A stretch of DNA of 64,000 nucleotides. It comes from Candidatus Accumulibacter affinis (lineage in GTDB: Bacteria; Pseudomonadota; Gammaproteobacteria; Burkholderiales; Rhodocyclaceae). The translations under genes and the position numbers were made by a program. Positions 45,925 to 54,424 of the stretch are shown here, piece after piece. The number at the start of each line of letters is the position of its first letter. The first letter of the stretch is position 1. The DNA is taken from NCBI GenBank assembly GCA_016713625.1, contig JADJOT010000010.1, positions 434,001-498,000 on the forward strand, in the 5' to 3' direction. Under the pieces are notes generated by a model that searched no databases, had not been told where the DNA came from, and saw only the letters and a list, made by a program, of their open reading frames with translations.

Positions 45925-47172
45925 ATGAACCCGTTCCTGCAGGCTGCCGTCGGCTACCTGCTGCTGCTTGGCCTGGCGTGGGCCATCTCTTCCCGACGCG
46001 GCGCCATCCCCTGGCGGACCGTCGTCGGCGGCATCTGCCTGCAGTTGATGCTGGCGCTGCTGATCTTCCGCCTGCCGGGTGTGCGCGAGATTTTTGCCAC
46101 CGGCAACGACGCCTTGCTGGCGATTGCTCTGGCCACGCGCGAGGGGACCAAGCTCGTATTCGGCTTCCTCGGCGGGGCGTCGCTCCCCTATGCGGAAACG
46201 GCTCCGGGAGCCAGTTTTGTTCTCGCTTTCCAGGCCTTGCCAGTGGTCCTGGTGATGAGTGCGCTGTCGGCGCTGCTCTATCACTGGCGCGTCCTGCCGG
46301 TGCTGGTGCAGGGTTTCTCGGTGCTCCTGGAGAAGAGCCTCGGGGTTGGCGGCGCCGTCGGCATGTCCACAGCGGCCAACGTTTTCGTGGGGATGGTCGA
46401 AGCGCCGCTGCTGATCCGCCCTTACCTGGCGAGTGTCAGTCGCGGCGAGATGTTCATCATCCTGACCGGCGGCATGGCTGGTGTCGCCGGTACGGTGATG
46501 GCCCTCTACGCCAGTATCCTCGGCCCTGTCGTCCCGGATTCCCTGGGTCACATCCTGGCTGCGTCGTTCATCAGCGCCCCCGCCGCCATCGTCTTCGCCG
46601 TCATCATGATCCCTCCCGCAGGGGCGCCGACCGGGCGGCATCTGCAGCTGCCGCAGACCGACACGAGCAGCATGGAAGCCATCACCCGCGGCACCGGCGA
46701 GGGCGCGAGCCTGTTGATCAATATTCTCGCCATGTTGATCGTCCTGGTGGCGCTGGTGAGCCTCGCCAACCAGCTGCTGAGTCTGCTGCCGGCAGTGCAC
46801 GGCGCGCCCCTGTCGCTACAGCGCCTGCTCGGTTGGCTGATGGCGCCGTTCGCCTGGATGGCCGGCATCCCCTGGCACGAGTGCCTTGCCGCCGGCGCGC
46901 TGCTGGGGACAAAAACCGTGCTCAACGAGCTGATCGCCTACCTCGACATGGCGCAGCTTTCTGCGGAAGTGCTCGCGCCACGCAGCAAGATCATCATGAC
47001 CTATGCCCTGTGCGGTTTTGCCAACCTCGGCAGCCTGGGGATTCTGCTCGGTGGCATGTGCGCCATCGCACCGCAGCGGCGTAGCGAACTCGTCGAGCTC
47101 GGCCCGCTGACGCTGATTTCCGGCACCCTGGCGACGCTTTCCTGCGGCAGTGTGGTGGCGATGCTGCTCTGA
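45925..47172 (+). CDS. NupC-type concentrative nucleoside transporter
   Basis: An inner-membrane nucleoside symporter of 415 residues. The N-terminal part has three hydrophobic segments (YLLLLGLAWAI onward), then the family motif VFGFLGGASLPY, the pore region SMSTAANVF-like (GMSTAANVFVGMVEAPLLI), GGMAGVAGTVMALYAS, and near the end GTKTVLNELIAYLDM and YALCGFANLGSLGI. These are characteristic of CNT transporters. The ATG at 45925 is preferred over an upstream in-frame TTG at 45892. It is unrelated in function to its neighbours. Confidence 0.88.
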   Translation: MNPFLQAAVGYLLLLGLAWAISSRRGAIPWRTVVGGICLQLMLALLIFRLPGVREIFATGNDALLAIALATREGTKLVFGFLGGASLPYAETAPGASFVLAFQALPVVLVMSALSALLYHWRVLPVLVQGFSVLLEKSLGVGGAVGMSTAANVFVGMVEAPLLIRPYLASVSRGEMFIILTGGMAGVAGTVMALYASILGPVVPDSLGHILAASFISAPAAIVFAVIMIPPAGAPTGRHLQLPQTDTSSMEAITRGTGEGASLLINILAMLIVLVALVSLANQLLSLLPAVHGAPLSLQRLLGWLMAPFAWMAGIPWHECLAAGALLGTKTVLNELIAYLDMAQLSAEVLAPRSKIIMTYALCGFANLGSLGILLGGMCAIAPQRRSELVELGPLTLISGTLATLSCGSVVAMLL

Positions 47173-47326
47173 CCGGGCCGCGTAAAGGGAAGCGCAGCTT
47201 GCGTGGGTGCGTCGTCGCTGGTGACATGGTGCGAGATTCGGGCCAGTGGCCGTAATCCTTGACTCGGCCTCGTCGACCAGGTGCTGACCGATCTTGCTCA
47301 TCGGCACCGCTGCTCTGCCAATCCGC

Positions 47327-48361
47327 TCAACCCTGCTCGCTGACCCCCGCCGACTCGAAACTGGCCATATCGTTGAGGAATGCGGCGGCGGCGCGGACCA
47401 GCGGCCAGGCGAGCGCGGCGCCGGTGCCTTCGCCGAGACGCAGGCCGAGATCGAGCAGCGCTTCGGCGTTGAGTGCGCGCAGCTGCGCCAGATGGCCGGG
47501 CTCGGCTGAGCGGTGGCAGAAGACGCAGTAGTCAAGGATGGTCGGTGCGATGCGGGCGGCGACGAGCAAGGCCGAGGTGACGATGAAGCCGTCGATCAGC
47601 AGCAGCAGACCGCGCTCGGCGGCAGCGAGCATCGCGCCGCTCATCATGGCGATTTCAAAGCCGCCGAATTCGGCGAGAACGCTCAGCGCATCCGCATCGG
47701 GCGGCAGGCTCGCGCGCAGCGCTGCTTGCGCCAGCAACGCCTGCTTGCGCGCCAGCCCGGCGTCGTCGAGGCCGGTGCCCCGCCCGACGCAGTCCGCCAG
47801 TGGCGTGCCGGTGAGCAGGTGCGTCAGCAGCGAAGCAGAGGCGGTGTTGCCGATCCCCATCTCGCCGAAGCCAATCACCTGGCAACCCTGATCGGCGAGA
47901 TCGCGGGCGAGGGCTGCTCCACGGACGATGGCGGCATCGCGTTCGGCCGCGCTCATCGCCGCCTGTTCGAGATAGTTGCGCGTGGCGAAGGCAATCTTGG
48001 CGTCGACGAGTCCGGCACGGGGACCGAAGTCATGCGCCACGCCGGCGTCGATCACCTGTAGCTGCAGGCCGTTTTGGCGTGCGAAGACATTGATCGCGGC
48101 GCCGCCGGCGAGAAAATTTTCGACCATCTGCCAGGTCACTTCCTGCGGGTACGCCGAAACGCCGGCGCGGGCGGCGCCGTGGTCGCCGGCGAAGACCAGC
48201 AGATGCGGCCGTTCGAGACTCGGCGTCAGTGACTGCTGTACCTGCCCGATCTGCAGGGCCAGCTTTTCGAGCTGGCCGAGCGAGCCGGGCGGCTTGGTCT
48301 TGCCGTCGATCCGGGCCTGTAGCTCGGGGACGGCAGCGGTCTGCGGAATCGAGAAATGCAT
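47327..48361 (-). CDS. cobT: Nicotinate-nucleotide--dimethylbenzimidazole phosphoribosyltransferase
   Basis: CobT activates the lower ligand of cobalamin by making alpha-ribazole phosphate. The 344-residue product has KTKPPGSLGQLEKLALQIG near the N-terminus, FAGDHGAARAGVSAYPQEVT, GEMGIGNTASASLL and the catalytic-Glu region LRLGEGTGAALAWPL near the C-terminus. The ATG at 48361 is used; a TTG three codons upstream is in frame. It is divergent from cobU with 66 bases between, which suggests shared control. Confidence 0.94.
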   Translation of the reverse strand: MHFSIPQTAAVPELQARIDGKTKPPGSLGQLEKLALQIGQVQQSLTPSLERPHLLVFAGDHGAARAGVSAYPQEVTWQMVENFLAGGAAINVFARQNGLQLQVIDAGVAHDFGPRAGLVDAKIAFATRNYLEQAAMSAAERDAAIVRGAALARDLADQGCQVIGFGEMGIGNTASASLLTHLLTGTPLADCVGRGTGLDDAGLARKQALLAQAALRASLPPDADALSVLAEFGGFEIAMMSGAMLAAAERGLLLLIDGFIVTSALLVAARIAPTILDYCVFCHRSAEPGHLAQLRALNAEALLDLGLRLGEGTGAALAWPLVRAAAAFLNDMASFESAGVSEQG

Positions 48362-48427
48362 GGCGTACAACGCTCTGGCGAAAGGCCTTCATTATACGTA
48401 TCGTCCAGCCATGCTAAGCTTCGTTGT

Positions 48428-48973
48428 ATGCGAGAACTGATCCTTGGCGGCGCCCGTTCGGGCAAGAGTCTTCTGGCCGAACGGCGGGCCAGCGAAAGCG
48501 GGCTGCAGGTTGTTTACGTGGCAACGGCACTGGCGCTTGACGCCGAGATGTCGCGCCGCATCGAACGTCATCGGGCGCGGCGTTGTCCGGAATGGGGGCT
48601 GGTCGTCGAGCCGCTCGATCTGGCGGTCGCCCTGCGTCGGCACGCGGCGCCGGAAGTTTGTCTGCTCGTCGATTGCCTGACCTTGTGGCTATCGAATCTG
48701 CTGTTTGCCGGCGAAGCGGCCAACCAGGCCGAAGCCGGCGCGGCGGTGCAGTGCCAGCGTCTTACTGCGGCGACGCAGGCGCTGATCGACCTGCTGCCAC
48801 AACTTCCGGGGCGAATCATCCTGGTCTCCAACGAGGTTGGCTGCGGCATCGTCTCGATGGCGGCATTGTCGCGACTATTCGCCGACGAGCAGGGCCGCTT
48901 GAATCAGCGGGTGGCGGCGGTGTGCGAGCGGGTGACGCTGGTGACTGCGGGGCTGCCACTGACGCTCAAGTAG
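48428..48973 (+). CDS. cobU: Adenosylcobinamide kinase/adenosylcobinamide-phosphate guanylyltransferase
   Basis: CobU (CobP) phosphorylates adenosylcobinamide and then adds GMP, in the nucleotide-loop assembly of cobalamin. The 181-residue product begins RELILGGARSGKSLLAERR with the P-loop; the His of the guanylylated site lies in the IERHRARRCPEW segment, and LLVDCLTLWLSNLL and VSNEVGCGIV follow. The ATG at 48428 gives the standard N-terminus; the open frame upstream overlaps cobT on the other strand. cobS is not in the window. Confidence 0.94.
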   Translation: MRELILGGARSGKSLLAERRASESGLQVVYVATALALDAEMSRRIERHRARRCPEWGLVVEPLDLAVALRRHAAPEVCLLVDCLTLWLSNLLFAGEAANQAEAGAAVQCQRLTAATQALIDLLPQLPGRIILVSNEVGCGIVSMAALSRLFADEQGRLNQRVAAVCERVTLVTAGLPLTLK

Positions 48974-49048
48974 GGTCTGCGGCGGTCGGCCGATCAGTGT
49001 TAATGTCGGGATTGTCTGACCACTTTGGCAAACGAGGAGCCAGGACAA

Positions 49049-49189
49049 ATGTACCAGCGAATCATGGTCGCCGTTGACGAGAGCTTCATGACCAGTCAGG
49101 TCCTGCAAGCAGCGGTAGAGCTTGCCAAGGGCAACAAGCCGTTCGGGTCGCTGGTCATCGACGCAGCCCTCGCACACGGGATCCCCTGA
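49049..49189 (+). pseudogene. Truncated universal-stress-protein-like gene
   Basis: A 46-codon frame behind a good GAGGAGCCAGGA site. It starts MYQRIMVAVDESFMTSQVLQ, which looks like the N-terminal strand and helix of a UspA-type protein, continues AAVELAKGNKP and then loses resemblance, ending at 49189. Usp proteins are about 140 residues, so this is either a remnant or a small gene that reuses the N-terminus. The stop is one base before the ATG of the BtuF-like gene, so it may couple to it. Confidence 0.5.
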
Positions 49190-49190
49190 G

Positions 49191-50087
49191 ATGCACTGCT
49201 GGTTCGCAGAAAAGCTCCTTGCCGTCGCCCTGCTGAGTGCCGGCCAATTCGTCCAGGCCGAGGTCAGCGTGGTCGACGACAGCGGCGCTAGCGTGCGCCT
49301 CGCGCGACCGGCGAAACGAATCGTCAGTCTGGCGCCGCACCTCACCGAAACGCTGTTCGCCGCCGGTGCCGGCGAGCGTATCGTCGGCACCGTCGAGTAT
49401 AGCGAGTACCCGCCGGCGGCGAGCAGGATCGCGCGCGTCGGCGGCTATTCTCGGGTCGATCTCGAACGTGTCGCCGCGCTGCAACCCGACCTGATCATCG
49501 CCTGGCAGAGCGGCAACGCCGCTGCGCACCTCGAGCGACTGCGCGGCCTGGGCATTCCGCTGTATCTCTCGCAGTCCGATCACATCGCCGACATCGCCAG
49601 CGAGATCGAGCGTTTCGGCGTGCTCGCCGATAGCGCGGCGGTCGCCAATCGCGCCGCCGAGGTCTTTCGCCAGCGACTGGCCGGTCTGCAGAAACGCTAT
49701 GGCAGCCGTCCGCCGGTGCCCACCTTCTACCAGATCTGGAAGCAGCCGCTGATGACCGTCGGCCGCAAGCAGATCATCTCCGACGTCATTCACATCTGCG
49801 GCGGCGAGAACGTTTTTGGCAAGCTGGCGACGATGGCACCAACGGTGACCGTCGAAGCGGTCATCGCCGCCAATCCCGAGGCCATTGTCGCCAGCGGCAT
49901 GGACGAGTCGCGGCCGGAGTGGCTCGATGACTGGCGACGCTGGACCTCGATCACCGCCGTCGCGCGCAACAACCTGTTTTTCGTTCCGCCCGACCTGATC
50001 CAGCGCCACACGCCGCGCCTGCTCGATGGCGCCGAGCGCCTCTGCGAACATCTGGAAACCGCACGCAGCCGCCGGCCGACCATGTGA
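49191..50087 (+). CDS. btuF: BtuF-like cobalamin-binding periplasmic protein
   Basis: The substrate-binding component of a vitamin B12 or corrinoid ABC importer, 298 residues. It has a signal peptide (AEKLLAVALLSAGQFVQAE), then RIVSLAPHLTETLFAAGAGE and VGGYSRVDLERVAALQPDLI, typical of the class III binding fold, and GGENVFGKLATMAPTVTVE in the second lobe. The location after cobT and cobU supports a corrinoid role. No btuC or btuD permease genes follow. A siderophore ligand cannot be wholly excluded. Confidence 0.86.
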   Translation: MHCWFAEKLLAVALLSAGQFVQAEVSVVDDSGASVRLARPAKRIVSLAPHLTETLFAAGAGERIVGTVEYSEYPPAASRIARVGGYSRVDLERVAALQPDLIIAWQSGNAAAHLERLRGLGIPLYLSQSDHIADIASEIERFGVLADSAAVANRAAEVFRQRLAGLQKRYGSRPPVPTFYQIWKQPLMTVGRKQIISDVIHICGGENVFGKLATMAPTVTVEAVIAANPEAIVASGMDESRPEWLDDWRRWTSITAVARNNLFFVPPDLIQRHTPRLLDGAERLCEHLETARSRRPTM

Positions 50088-50416
50088 ATCCGCAACGTCT
50101 GCGGCAGCGCATCGTCTGCCCGGCGTGCGTTCCTCGTCCAGGACCCGGCAAAAGGCAATCAAGTTCGGATCCACGACCGGTTCACGGATGTCCGGCAGTC
50201 GGCCCGCCCGACCCAGCCCTGTTCGCGTTGCTTAGTATCCATGTAAACCTTGCGGCCCTCCGGTAACAGCCAAAGGTACGCAATTCCAGTTGCTGCGCCT
50301 TCTTTTCCTCGATAATGACGGGTTGCTCCAGACCCGCGCTCCAAAAGCGGGTCGCCTGCCAGGGCAACAGGCGACGGCGTACTTTCTCAGGTCCAATCAA
50401 ACAGGGTAGAACATTT
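50088..50416. other. 329-base intergenic region before the polar amino-acid transporter
   Basis: No supportable gene. A reverse frame at 50159-50344 is open but has no motif or start site. The downstream 90 bases hold the pair of overlapping hairpins listed separately, close to the start of the binding-protein gene, so this region is probably the promoter and leader. Confidence 0.5.
50331..50375 (+). promoter_or_regulatory. Two overlapping, mutually exclusive stem-loops in a leader
   Basis: Hairpin 1 pairs GACCCGC (50331-50337) with GCGGGTC (50347-50353). Hairpin 2 pairs GTCGCCTG (50351-50358) with CAGGCGAC (50368-50375). They share bases 50351-50353, so both cannot form fully. They lie about 40 bases before the ATG of the amino-acid binding protein. 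This is the layout of a simple RNA switch or attenuator, but no T-run follows and no known riboswitch class is recognised. Confidence 0.4.
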
Positions 50417-51214
50417 ATGAAAAAAAACACTTCATGGCTTCTCGGCACAGTGGCAGCGGCAATCCTCCTCGTGGGCTGTGGTAAGCAGGAGTCTCCGCAA
50501 ACCCAGGCGGCGGCCAAACCGGTTGCGATCACCCGCATCGTGGTCGGCCTCGACGACAACTTTCCACCGATGGGTTTTCGCGACAAGGAGAACAAGCTGG
50601 TCGGTTTCGACATCGACCTCGCCCGTGAAGCGGCCAAGCGCCTGGGCACCGAGGTCGAATTCAAGCCCATCGACTGGAACGCCAAGGAGGCCGAACTCAA
50701 CGGCAAGCGCGTCGACGTTCTCTGGAACGGCCTGACGATTACCGAGCAGCGCAAGGCAAACATCGCCTTTACCACGCCCTACCTGGAGAACCGACAGATC
50801 GTCGTGGTTACCGCCAAGTCGCCGATCAAGAGCAAGGCGGATCTGGTCGGCAAGGTCGTCGGTCTGCAGGATGGCAGCAGCGCCGTCGAAGCGGTCGAGA
50901 AGGATGGCGCTGCCAAGTCGGTCAAGGAAATCAAGAAGTATGGTGACAACGTGGCGGCGCTGATGGATCTCTCCACCGGCCGCCTCGACGCGCTGGTGGT
51001 CGATGAAGTTGTTGGCCGTTACTACCTGTCCAAGAAGCCGGGCGAATACGTTGTTCTGGAGGACAACTTCGGTACCGAGGAATATGGCGTCGGCGTTCGC
51101 AAGGACGATGGCGAATTGCTCGCCAAGCTGCAGAAAACGATGGACGAAATGAAGAAGGACGGTTCCGCCGGGCGCATTTCGACGCAGTGGTTCGGCAAGG
51201 ATATCGTCAAGTAA
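50417..51214 (+). CDS. Polar amino-acid ABC transporter substrate-binding lipoprotein
   Basis: A 265-residue family-3 binding protein, anchored as a lipoprotein: the signal peptide ends in the lipobox LLVGC with Cys at residue 21. The mature part has VVGLDDNFPPMGFRDKENKL, VGFDIDLAREAAKRLG, the ligand-site segment WNGLTITEQRKANIAFTTPY and GLQDGSSAVEAV. The start is the ATG at 50417 (MKKNTSW). Permease and ATPase genes follow in one operon. The amino acid carried (His, Arg, Gln or Cys type) is not clear. Confidence 0.9.
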   Translation: MKKNTSWLLGTVAAAILLVGCGKQESPQTQAAAKPVAITRIVVGLDDNFPPMGFRDKENKLVGFDIDLAREAAKRLGTEVEFKPIDWNAKEAELNGKRVDVLWNGLTITEQRKANIAFTTPYLENRQIVVVTAKSPIKSKADLVGKVVGLQDGSSAVEAVEKDGAAKSVKEIKKYGDNVAALMDLSTGRLDALVVDEVVGRYYLSKKPGEYVVLEDNFGTEEYGVGVRKDDGELLAKLQKTMDEMKKDGSAGRISTQWFGKDIVK

Positions 51215-51290
51215 GCCGCGTTTCCTGTGCCTGCTTGTTTGAGAAGTCTTCCAGACAAGCGAAGCACCCCTCGCTGACCAGGCTGACGGC

Positions 51291-51944
51291 ATGAACTACC
51301 TGATCGAAATTCTCGGTCCGCTGCTCGAAGGGACGGCCGTGACGCTGCAGGTCTTCCTGCTGACGTTGCTGCTGTCCGTGCCGTTCGGGCTCGGCCTGGC
51401 GCTGCTGCGCGTCTCGCACTTCCGCCTGGCGAGCGGCCTGGTCAATGGCTATATCTGGTTGATGCGTGGTACGCCGCTGATGCTGCAGATGCTGTTCATC
51501 TACTTCGCCCTGCCTTTCGTGCCGCTGATCGGCGTGCGGTTGCCCGATTTCCCGGCTGCGATCGTTGCCTTCGTGCTCAATTACGCGGCCTATTTCGCCG
51601 AGATCTTCCGCGCCGGCATCCAGTCGATCGAACGTGGGCAATACGAGGCCGCCCGGGTCCTCGGCCTTAGCTACGGCCAGACAATGCGCCGCATCGTCCT
51701 GCCGCAGGTCGTCAAGCGCATCCTGCCACCGATGAGCAACGAAACCATCACCCTGGTCAAGGACACCTCGCTGATTTACGTTCTGGCGATGAACGACCTC
51801 TTGCGCGCGGCGCGCGGGATCGTCCAGCGTGACTTCACGACCATGCCCTTCGTGGTCGCGGCGGCCTTCTACCTGTTGATGACCCTGCTGTTGACCTGGG
51901 GCTTCAGCTACCTGGAGAAGAGACATGCGGTTTACGACGAATGA
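51291..51944 (+). CDS. Polar amino-acid ABC transporter permease
   Basis: An inner-membrane permease of the HisMQ/GlnP group, 217 residues. The family motif lies at NGYIWLMRGTPLMLQMLFIYFALP, followed by the EAA loop FRAGIQSIERGQYEAARVLG and the PQVVKRILPPMSNE segment. Five hydrophobic segments are visible. A single permease gene suggests a homodimeric channel. It overlaps the ATPase gene by 20 bases. Confidence 0.9.
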   Translation: MNYLIEILGPLLEGTAVTLQVFLLTLLLSVPFGLGLALLRVSHFRLASGLVNGYIWLMRGTPLMLQMLFIYFALPFVPLIGVRLPDFPAAIVAFVLNYAAYFAEIFRAGIQSIERGQYEAARVLGLSYGQTMRRIVLPQVVKRILPPMSNETITLVKDTSLIYVLAMNDLLRAARGIVQRDFTTMPFVVAAAFYLLMTLLLTWGFSYLEKRHAVYDE

Positions 51945-52716
51945 CCTGCCCGGCGAGGTCCCGATGGTCGTCGCCCGGGACATCCGCAAGCGCTTCGGCG
52001 CCATCGAAGTCCTCAAGGGAGTCTCGCTGGCCATCGGCAAGGGCGACGTGGTTGCCGTGATCGGTCCTTCGGGCTCGGGAAAGAGTACTTTCCTGCGCTG
52101 CCTCAACCACCTCGAAGCCGTCCATGCCGGCGAGGTGGTGATCGAAGGCGAAACACTGGTCAGCACCGATGCCGCCGGCGTCTGCCGCTACGCACCTGAA
52201 GCCGAACTGCGGCGCATCTGCCGCAAGATGGGAATGGTCTTCCAGCAGTTCAACCTTTTTCCTCACCTGACCGTGCTGCAGAACATCATCGAAGCACCGA
52301 TCACCGTCAAGGGTCTGTCGCGCGCTGCGATCATTCCCGTCGCCGAAGAACTGCTGCGCAAGGTCGGCTTGCTCGACAAGCGCGACAGCTATCCGGCGCG
52401 CCTTTCCGGCGGCCAGAAGCAACGCGTCGCCATCGCCCGTGCGCTGGCCATGGAACCCGATATCATGCTCTTCGACGAGCCGACCTCGGCGCTCGATCCG
52501 GAGCTCACCGGCGAGGTGCTGCGCAGCATGCGCCAGCTCGCCGACGAGCGTATGACCATGCTCGTCGTCACGCACGAAATGGCCTTCGCCCGCGAGGTAT
52601 CCACGCGCGTCGTGTTCATGGATGAAGGCGAGATCGTCGAAGCGCGGCCGCCCGGCGAAATGTTCACCAGCCCGGAGCATCCACGCACGCGCGCCTTCCT
52701 CGAACACATGCTGTAG
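51925..52716 (+). CDS. Polar amino-acid ABC transporter ATP-binding protein
   Basis: The ATPase of this importer, 263 residues. It has Walker A GPSGSGKST near residue 50, GMVFQQFNLFPHL at the Q-loop, signature LSGGQKQRVAIARAL near 160 and Walker B IMLFDEPTSALDPEL. The ATG at 51925 has GGAGAAGAG before it and overlaps the permease end; an ATG 13 codons later would also fit. It is closely related in sequence to the gltL product at 32006, as expected of this ATPase group. Confidence 0.92.
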   Translation: MRFTTNDLPGEVPMVVARDIRKRFGAIEVLKGVSLAIGKGDVVAVIGPSGSGKSTFLRCLNHLEAVHAGEVVIEGETLVSTDAAGVCRYAPEAELRRICRKMGMVFQQFNLFPHLTVLQNIIEAPITVKGLSRAAIIPVAEELLRKVGLLDKRDSYPARLSGGQKQRVAIARALAMEPDIMLFDEPTSALDPELTGEVLRSMRQLADERMTMLVVTHEMAFAREVSTRVVFMDEGEIVEARPPGEMFTSPEHPRTRAFLEHML

Positions 52717-52850
52717 GCGGTGCTGGCTGTCCAGCGTGTCGGCAATGACCCACCGGCTTGCCTGCGGCAAGCACCGGGAGTGCGCCGGGCATGCGTCGGG
52801 CGGCAAAGCGCTGTATCCTGTGGTCCTTACCACCAACAAGGAGAGTCATC

Positions 52851-52991
52851 ATGACCCTGTGCCCGATTGCGATTGTCGCCGGCTGCAAGAAGTGCCCGGC
52901 ATTTTCGATCTGCCCTCTGAAGACCGTGCTCGGCGATGCGCCGAAACAGGATGCCGCGCCGACCGCCCAGGAAACGCGGCAGAAGAAGTAG
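52851..52991 (+). CDS. 46-residue four-cysteine protein
   Basis: A small protein not assigned to a named family. It starts at 52851 behind a strong AAGGAGAG site and reads MTLCPIAIVAGCKKCPAFSI, with cysteines at 4, 12, 15 and 21 and a polar C-terminal tail ending QETRQKK. The compact C-x7-C-x2-C-x5-C pattern would suit a zinc or Fe-S site. It stands alone between the ABC transporter and glyA, with an A/T-containing upstream region. The well-placed ribosome site and Cys pattern make a real gene likely. Confidence 0.65.
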   Translation: MTLCPIAIVAGCKKCPAFSICPLKTVLGDAPKQDAAPTAQETRQKK

Positions 52992-53124
52992 CGCTTGCCT
53001 CGACGCACCGGCCACTGTCCCGGCATTCCGCATCCACCGGATGGTTCGGTCCGTTCCGCGAGCTGCCGGGTCCCGCGCAGGCGCCGCGTGCCGCCCGCTG
53101 CGACGAGTCGGGATAGCCCTTGCG

Positions 53125-53133
53125 TGCTACAAT
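53125..53133 (+). promoter_or_regulatory. Extended -10 promoter element before glyA
   Basis: TGCTACAAT is an extended -10 box (TG-N-TACAAT) placed 32 bases before the glyA start codon, in the common context GTGCTACAATTCGCCCC. The -35 region is weak, which extended -10 promoters tolerate. Confidence 0.55.
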
Positions 53134-53164
53134 TCGCCCCTTTTCGAGGCTTGTGAGGTGCACG

Positions 53165-54424
53165 ATGTTTTCCGATAAAGACACCCTGTCGATAGTGGAT
53201 TCAGAGATCTGGAAGGTCGTCGAGAACGAGAATCGGCGTCAGGAAGACCATATCGAGCTGATCGCCTCCGAGAACTACGTGAGCCACGCGGTGATGGAGG
53301 CACAGGGTTCGCAACTGACCAACAAGTATGCCGAGGGGTATCCTGGCAAGCGCTATTACGGGGGCTGCGAGTACGTCGATGTTGCCGAGCAGCTGGCGAT
53401 TGACCGACTGAAGAAGCTGTTTGGCGCCGATGCCGCGAACGTCCAGGCCAACTCCGGGTCGCAGGCCAACCAGGCGGTGCTGATGGCCTTTGCCAAGCCA
53501 GGTGACACGATCATGGGCATGAGTCTGGCCGAGGGCGGTCACCTGACGCACGGCATGCCGCTGAATATGTCCGGCAAGTGGTTCAAGGTGGTGGCCTACG
53601 GGCTCGACGAGCACGAAGCGATCGATTACGACAAGATGGAAGCGCTGGCGCGCGAGCACAAGCCACGCATTCTGATCGCCGGTGCCTCGGCCTACTCGCT
53701 GCGTATAGACTTCGAACGTTTCGCGAAAGTGGCCAAGGAAATCGGCGCCATCTTCCTGGTCGATATGGCACACTACGCCGGCTTGATTGCGGCTGGTTGC
53801 TATCCGAACCCGGTGCCCCACGCCGATGTGGTGACCTCGACGACGCACAAGACGCTGCGCGGCCCGCGCGGGGGGGTGATCCTGATGAAGGCCGAGCACG
53901 AAAAGGCGATCAACTCGGCGATTTTCCCTGGCCTGCAGGGGGGGCCGCTGATGCACGTGATCGCGGCCAAGGCGGTGGCCTTCAAGGAGGCTCTGACGCC
54001 CGCTTTCCGCGACTACCAGGAACAGGTAGTCGCCAACGCGCGCGTGTTGTCGCGGGTGCTGTCGGCAGAACGTGGCCTGCGGATCGTCTCGGGGCGTACC
54101 GAATCGCACGTCTTCCTGGTCGATCTGCGTGCCAAGAACATCACCGGCAAGGATGCCGAGGCCGCGCTGGGCGCCGCGCATATGACGGTCAACAAGAACG
54201 CCATCCCGAACGATCCGCAAAAGCCCTTTGTCACATCCGGGATTCGCCTCGGTTCGCCGGCGATGACCACGCGTGGTTTTGCCGAAATCGAATCCGAGCA
54301 GGTGGCCCACCTGATTGCCGATGTGCTCGACGCCCCCGGCGATGCAGTGGTTCTCAAACGGGTACGCGCCGACGTGGCAACGCTGTGCCGAAAATTCCCG
54401 GTCTATGGTTCGCGGAAAGGATGA
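53165..54424 (+). CDS. glyA: Serine hydroxymethyltransferase
   Basis: A PLP enzyme that interconverts serine and glycine and charges tetrahydrofolate with a one-carbon unit. The 419-residue product has RRQEDHIELIASENYVS near residue 23, YAEGYPGKRYYGGCEYVD, and the PLP-lysine motif STTHKTLRGPRGG near residue 225. Starting at 53165 (MFSDKDTLS) gives the family N-terminus. Its stop overlaps the nrdR ATG (ATGA), so the two genes are coupled. Confidence 0.97.
   Translation: MFSDKDTLSIVDSEIWKVVENENRRQEDHIELIASENYVSHAVMEAQGSQLTNKYAEGYPGKRYYGGCEYVDVAEQLAIDRLKKLFGADAANVQANSGSQANQAVLMAFAKPGDTIMGMSLAEGGHLTHGMPLNMSGKWFKVVAYGLDEHEAIDYDKMEALAREHKPRILIAGASAYSLRIDFERFAKVAKEIGAIFLVDMAHYAGLIAAGCYPNPVPHADVVTSTTHKTLRGPRGGVILMKAEHEKAINSAIFPGLQGGPLMHVIAAKAVAFKEALTPAFRDYQEQVVANARVLSRVLSAERGLRIVSGRTESHVFLVDLRAKNITGKDAEAALGAAHMTVNKNAIPNDPQKPFVTSGIRLGSPAMTTRGFAEIESEQVAHLIADVLDAPGDAVVLKRVRADVATLCRKFPVYGSRKG

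Noticed and set aside
45670..46800. A 376-codon reverse open frame opposite the nucleoside transporter
   Set aside because: Composition is Gln/Asp/Arg-rich as expected of the complement of hydrophobic codons; there is no ribosome site.
47173..47326. A reverse reading MSKIGQHLVDEAES downstream of cobT as a small gene
   Set aside because: The start looks protein-like but the frame soon becomes Arg/His/Ala-rich and runs antisense into the nucleoside transporter; no ribosome site was found.
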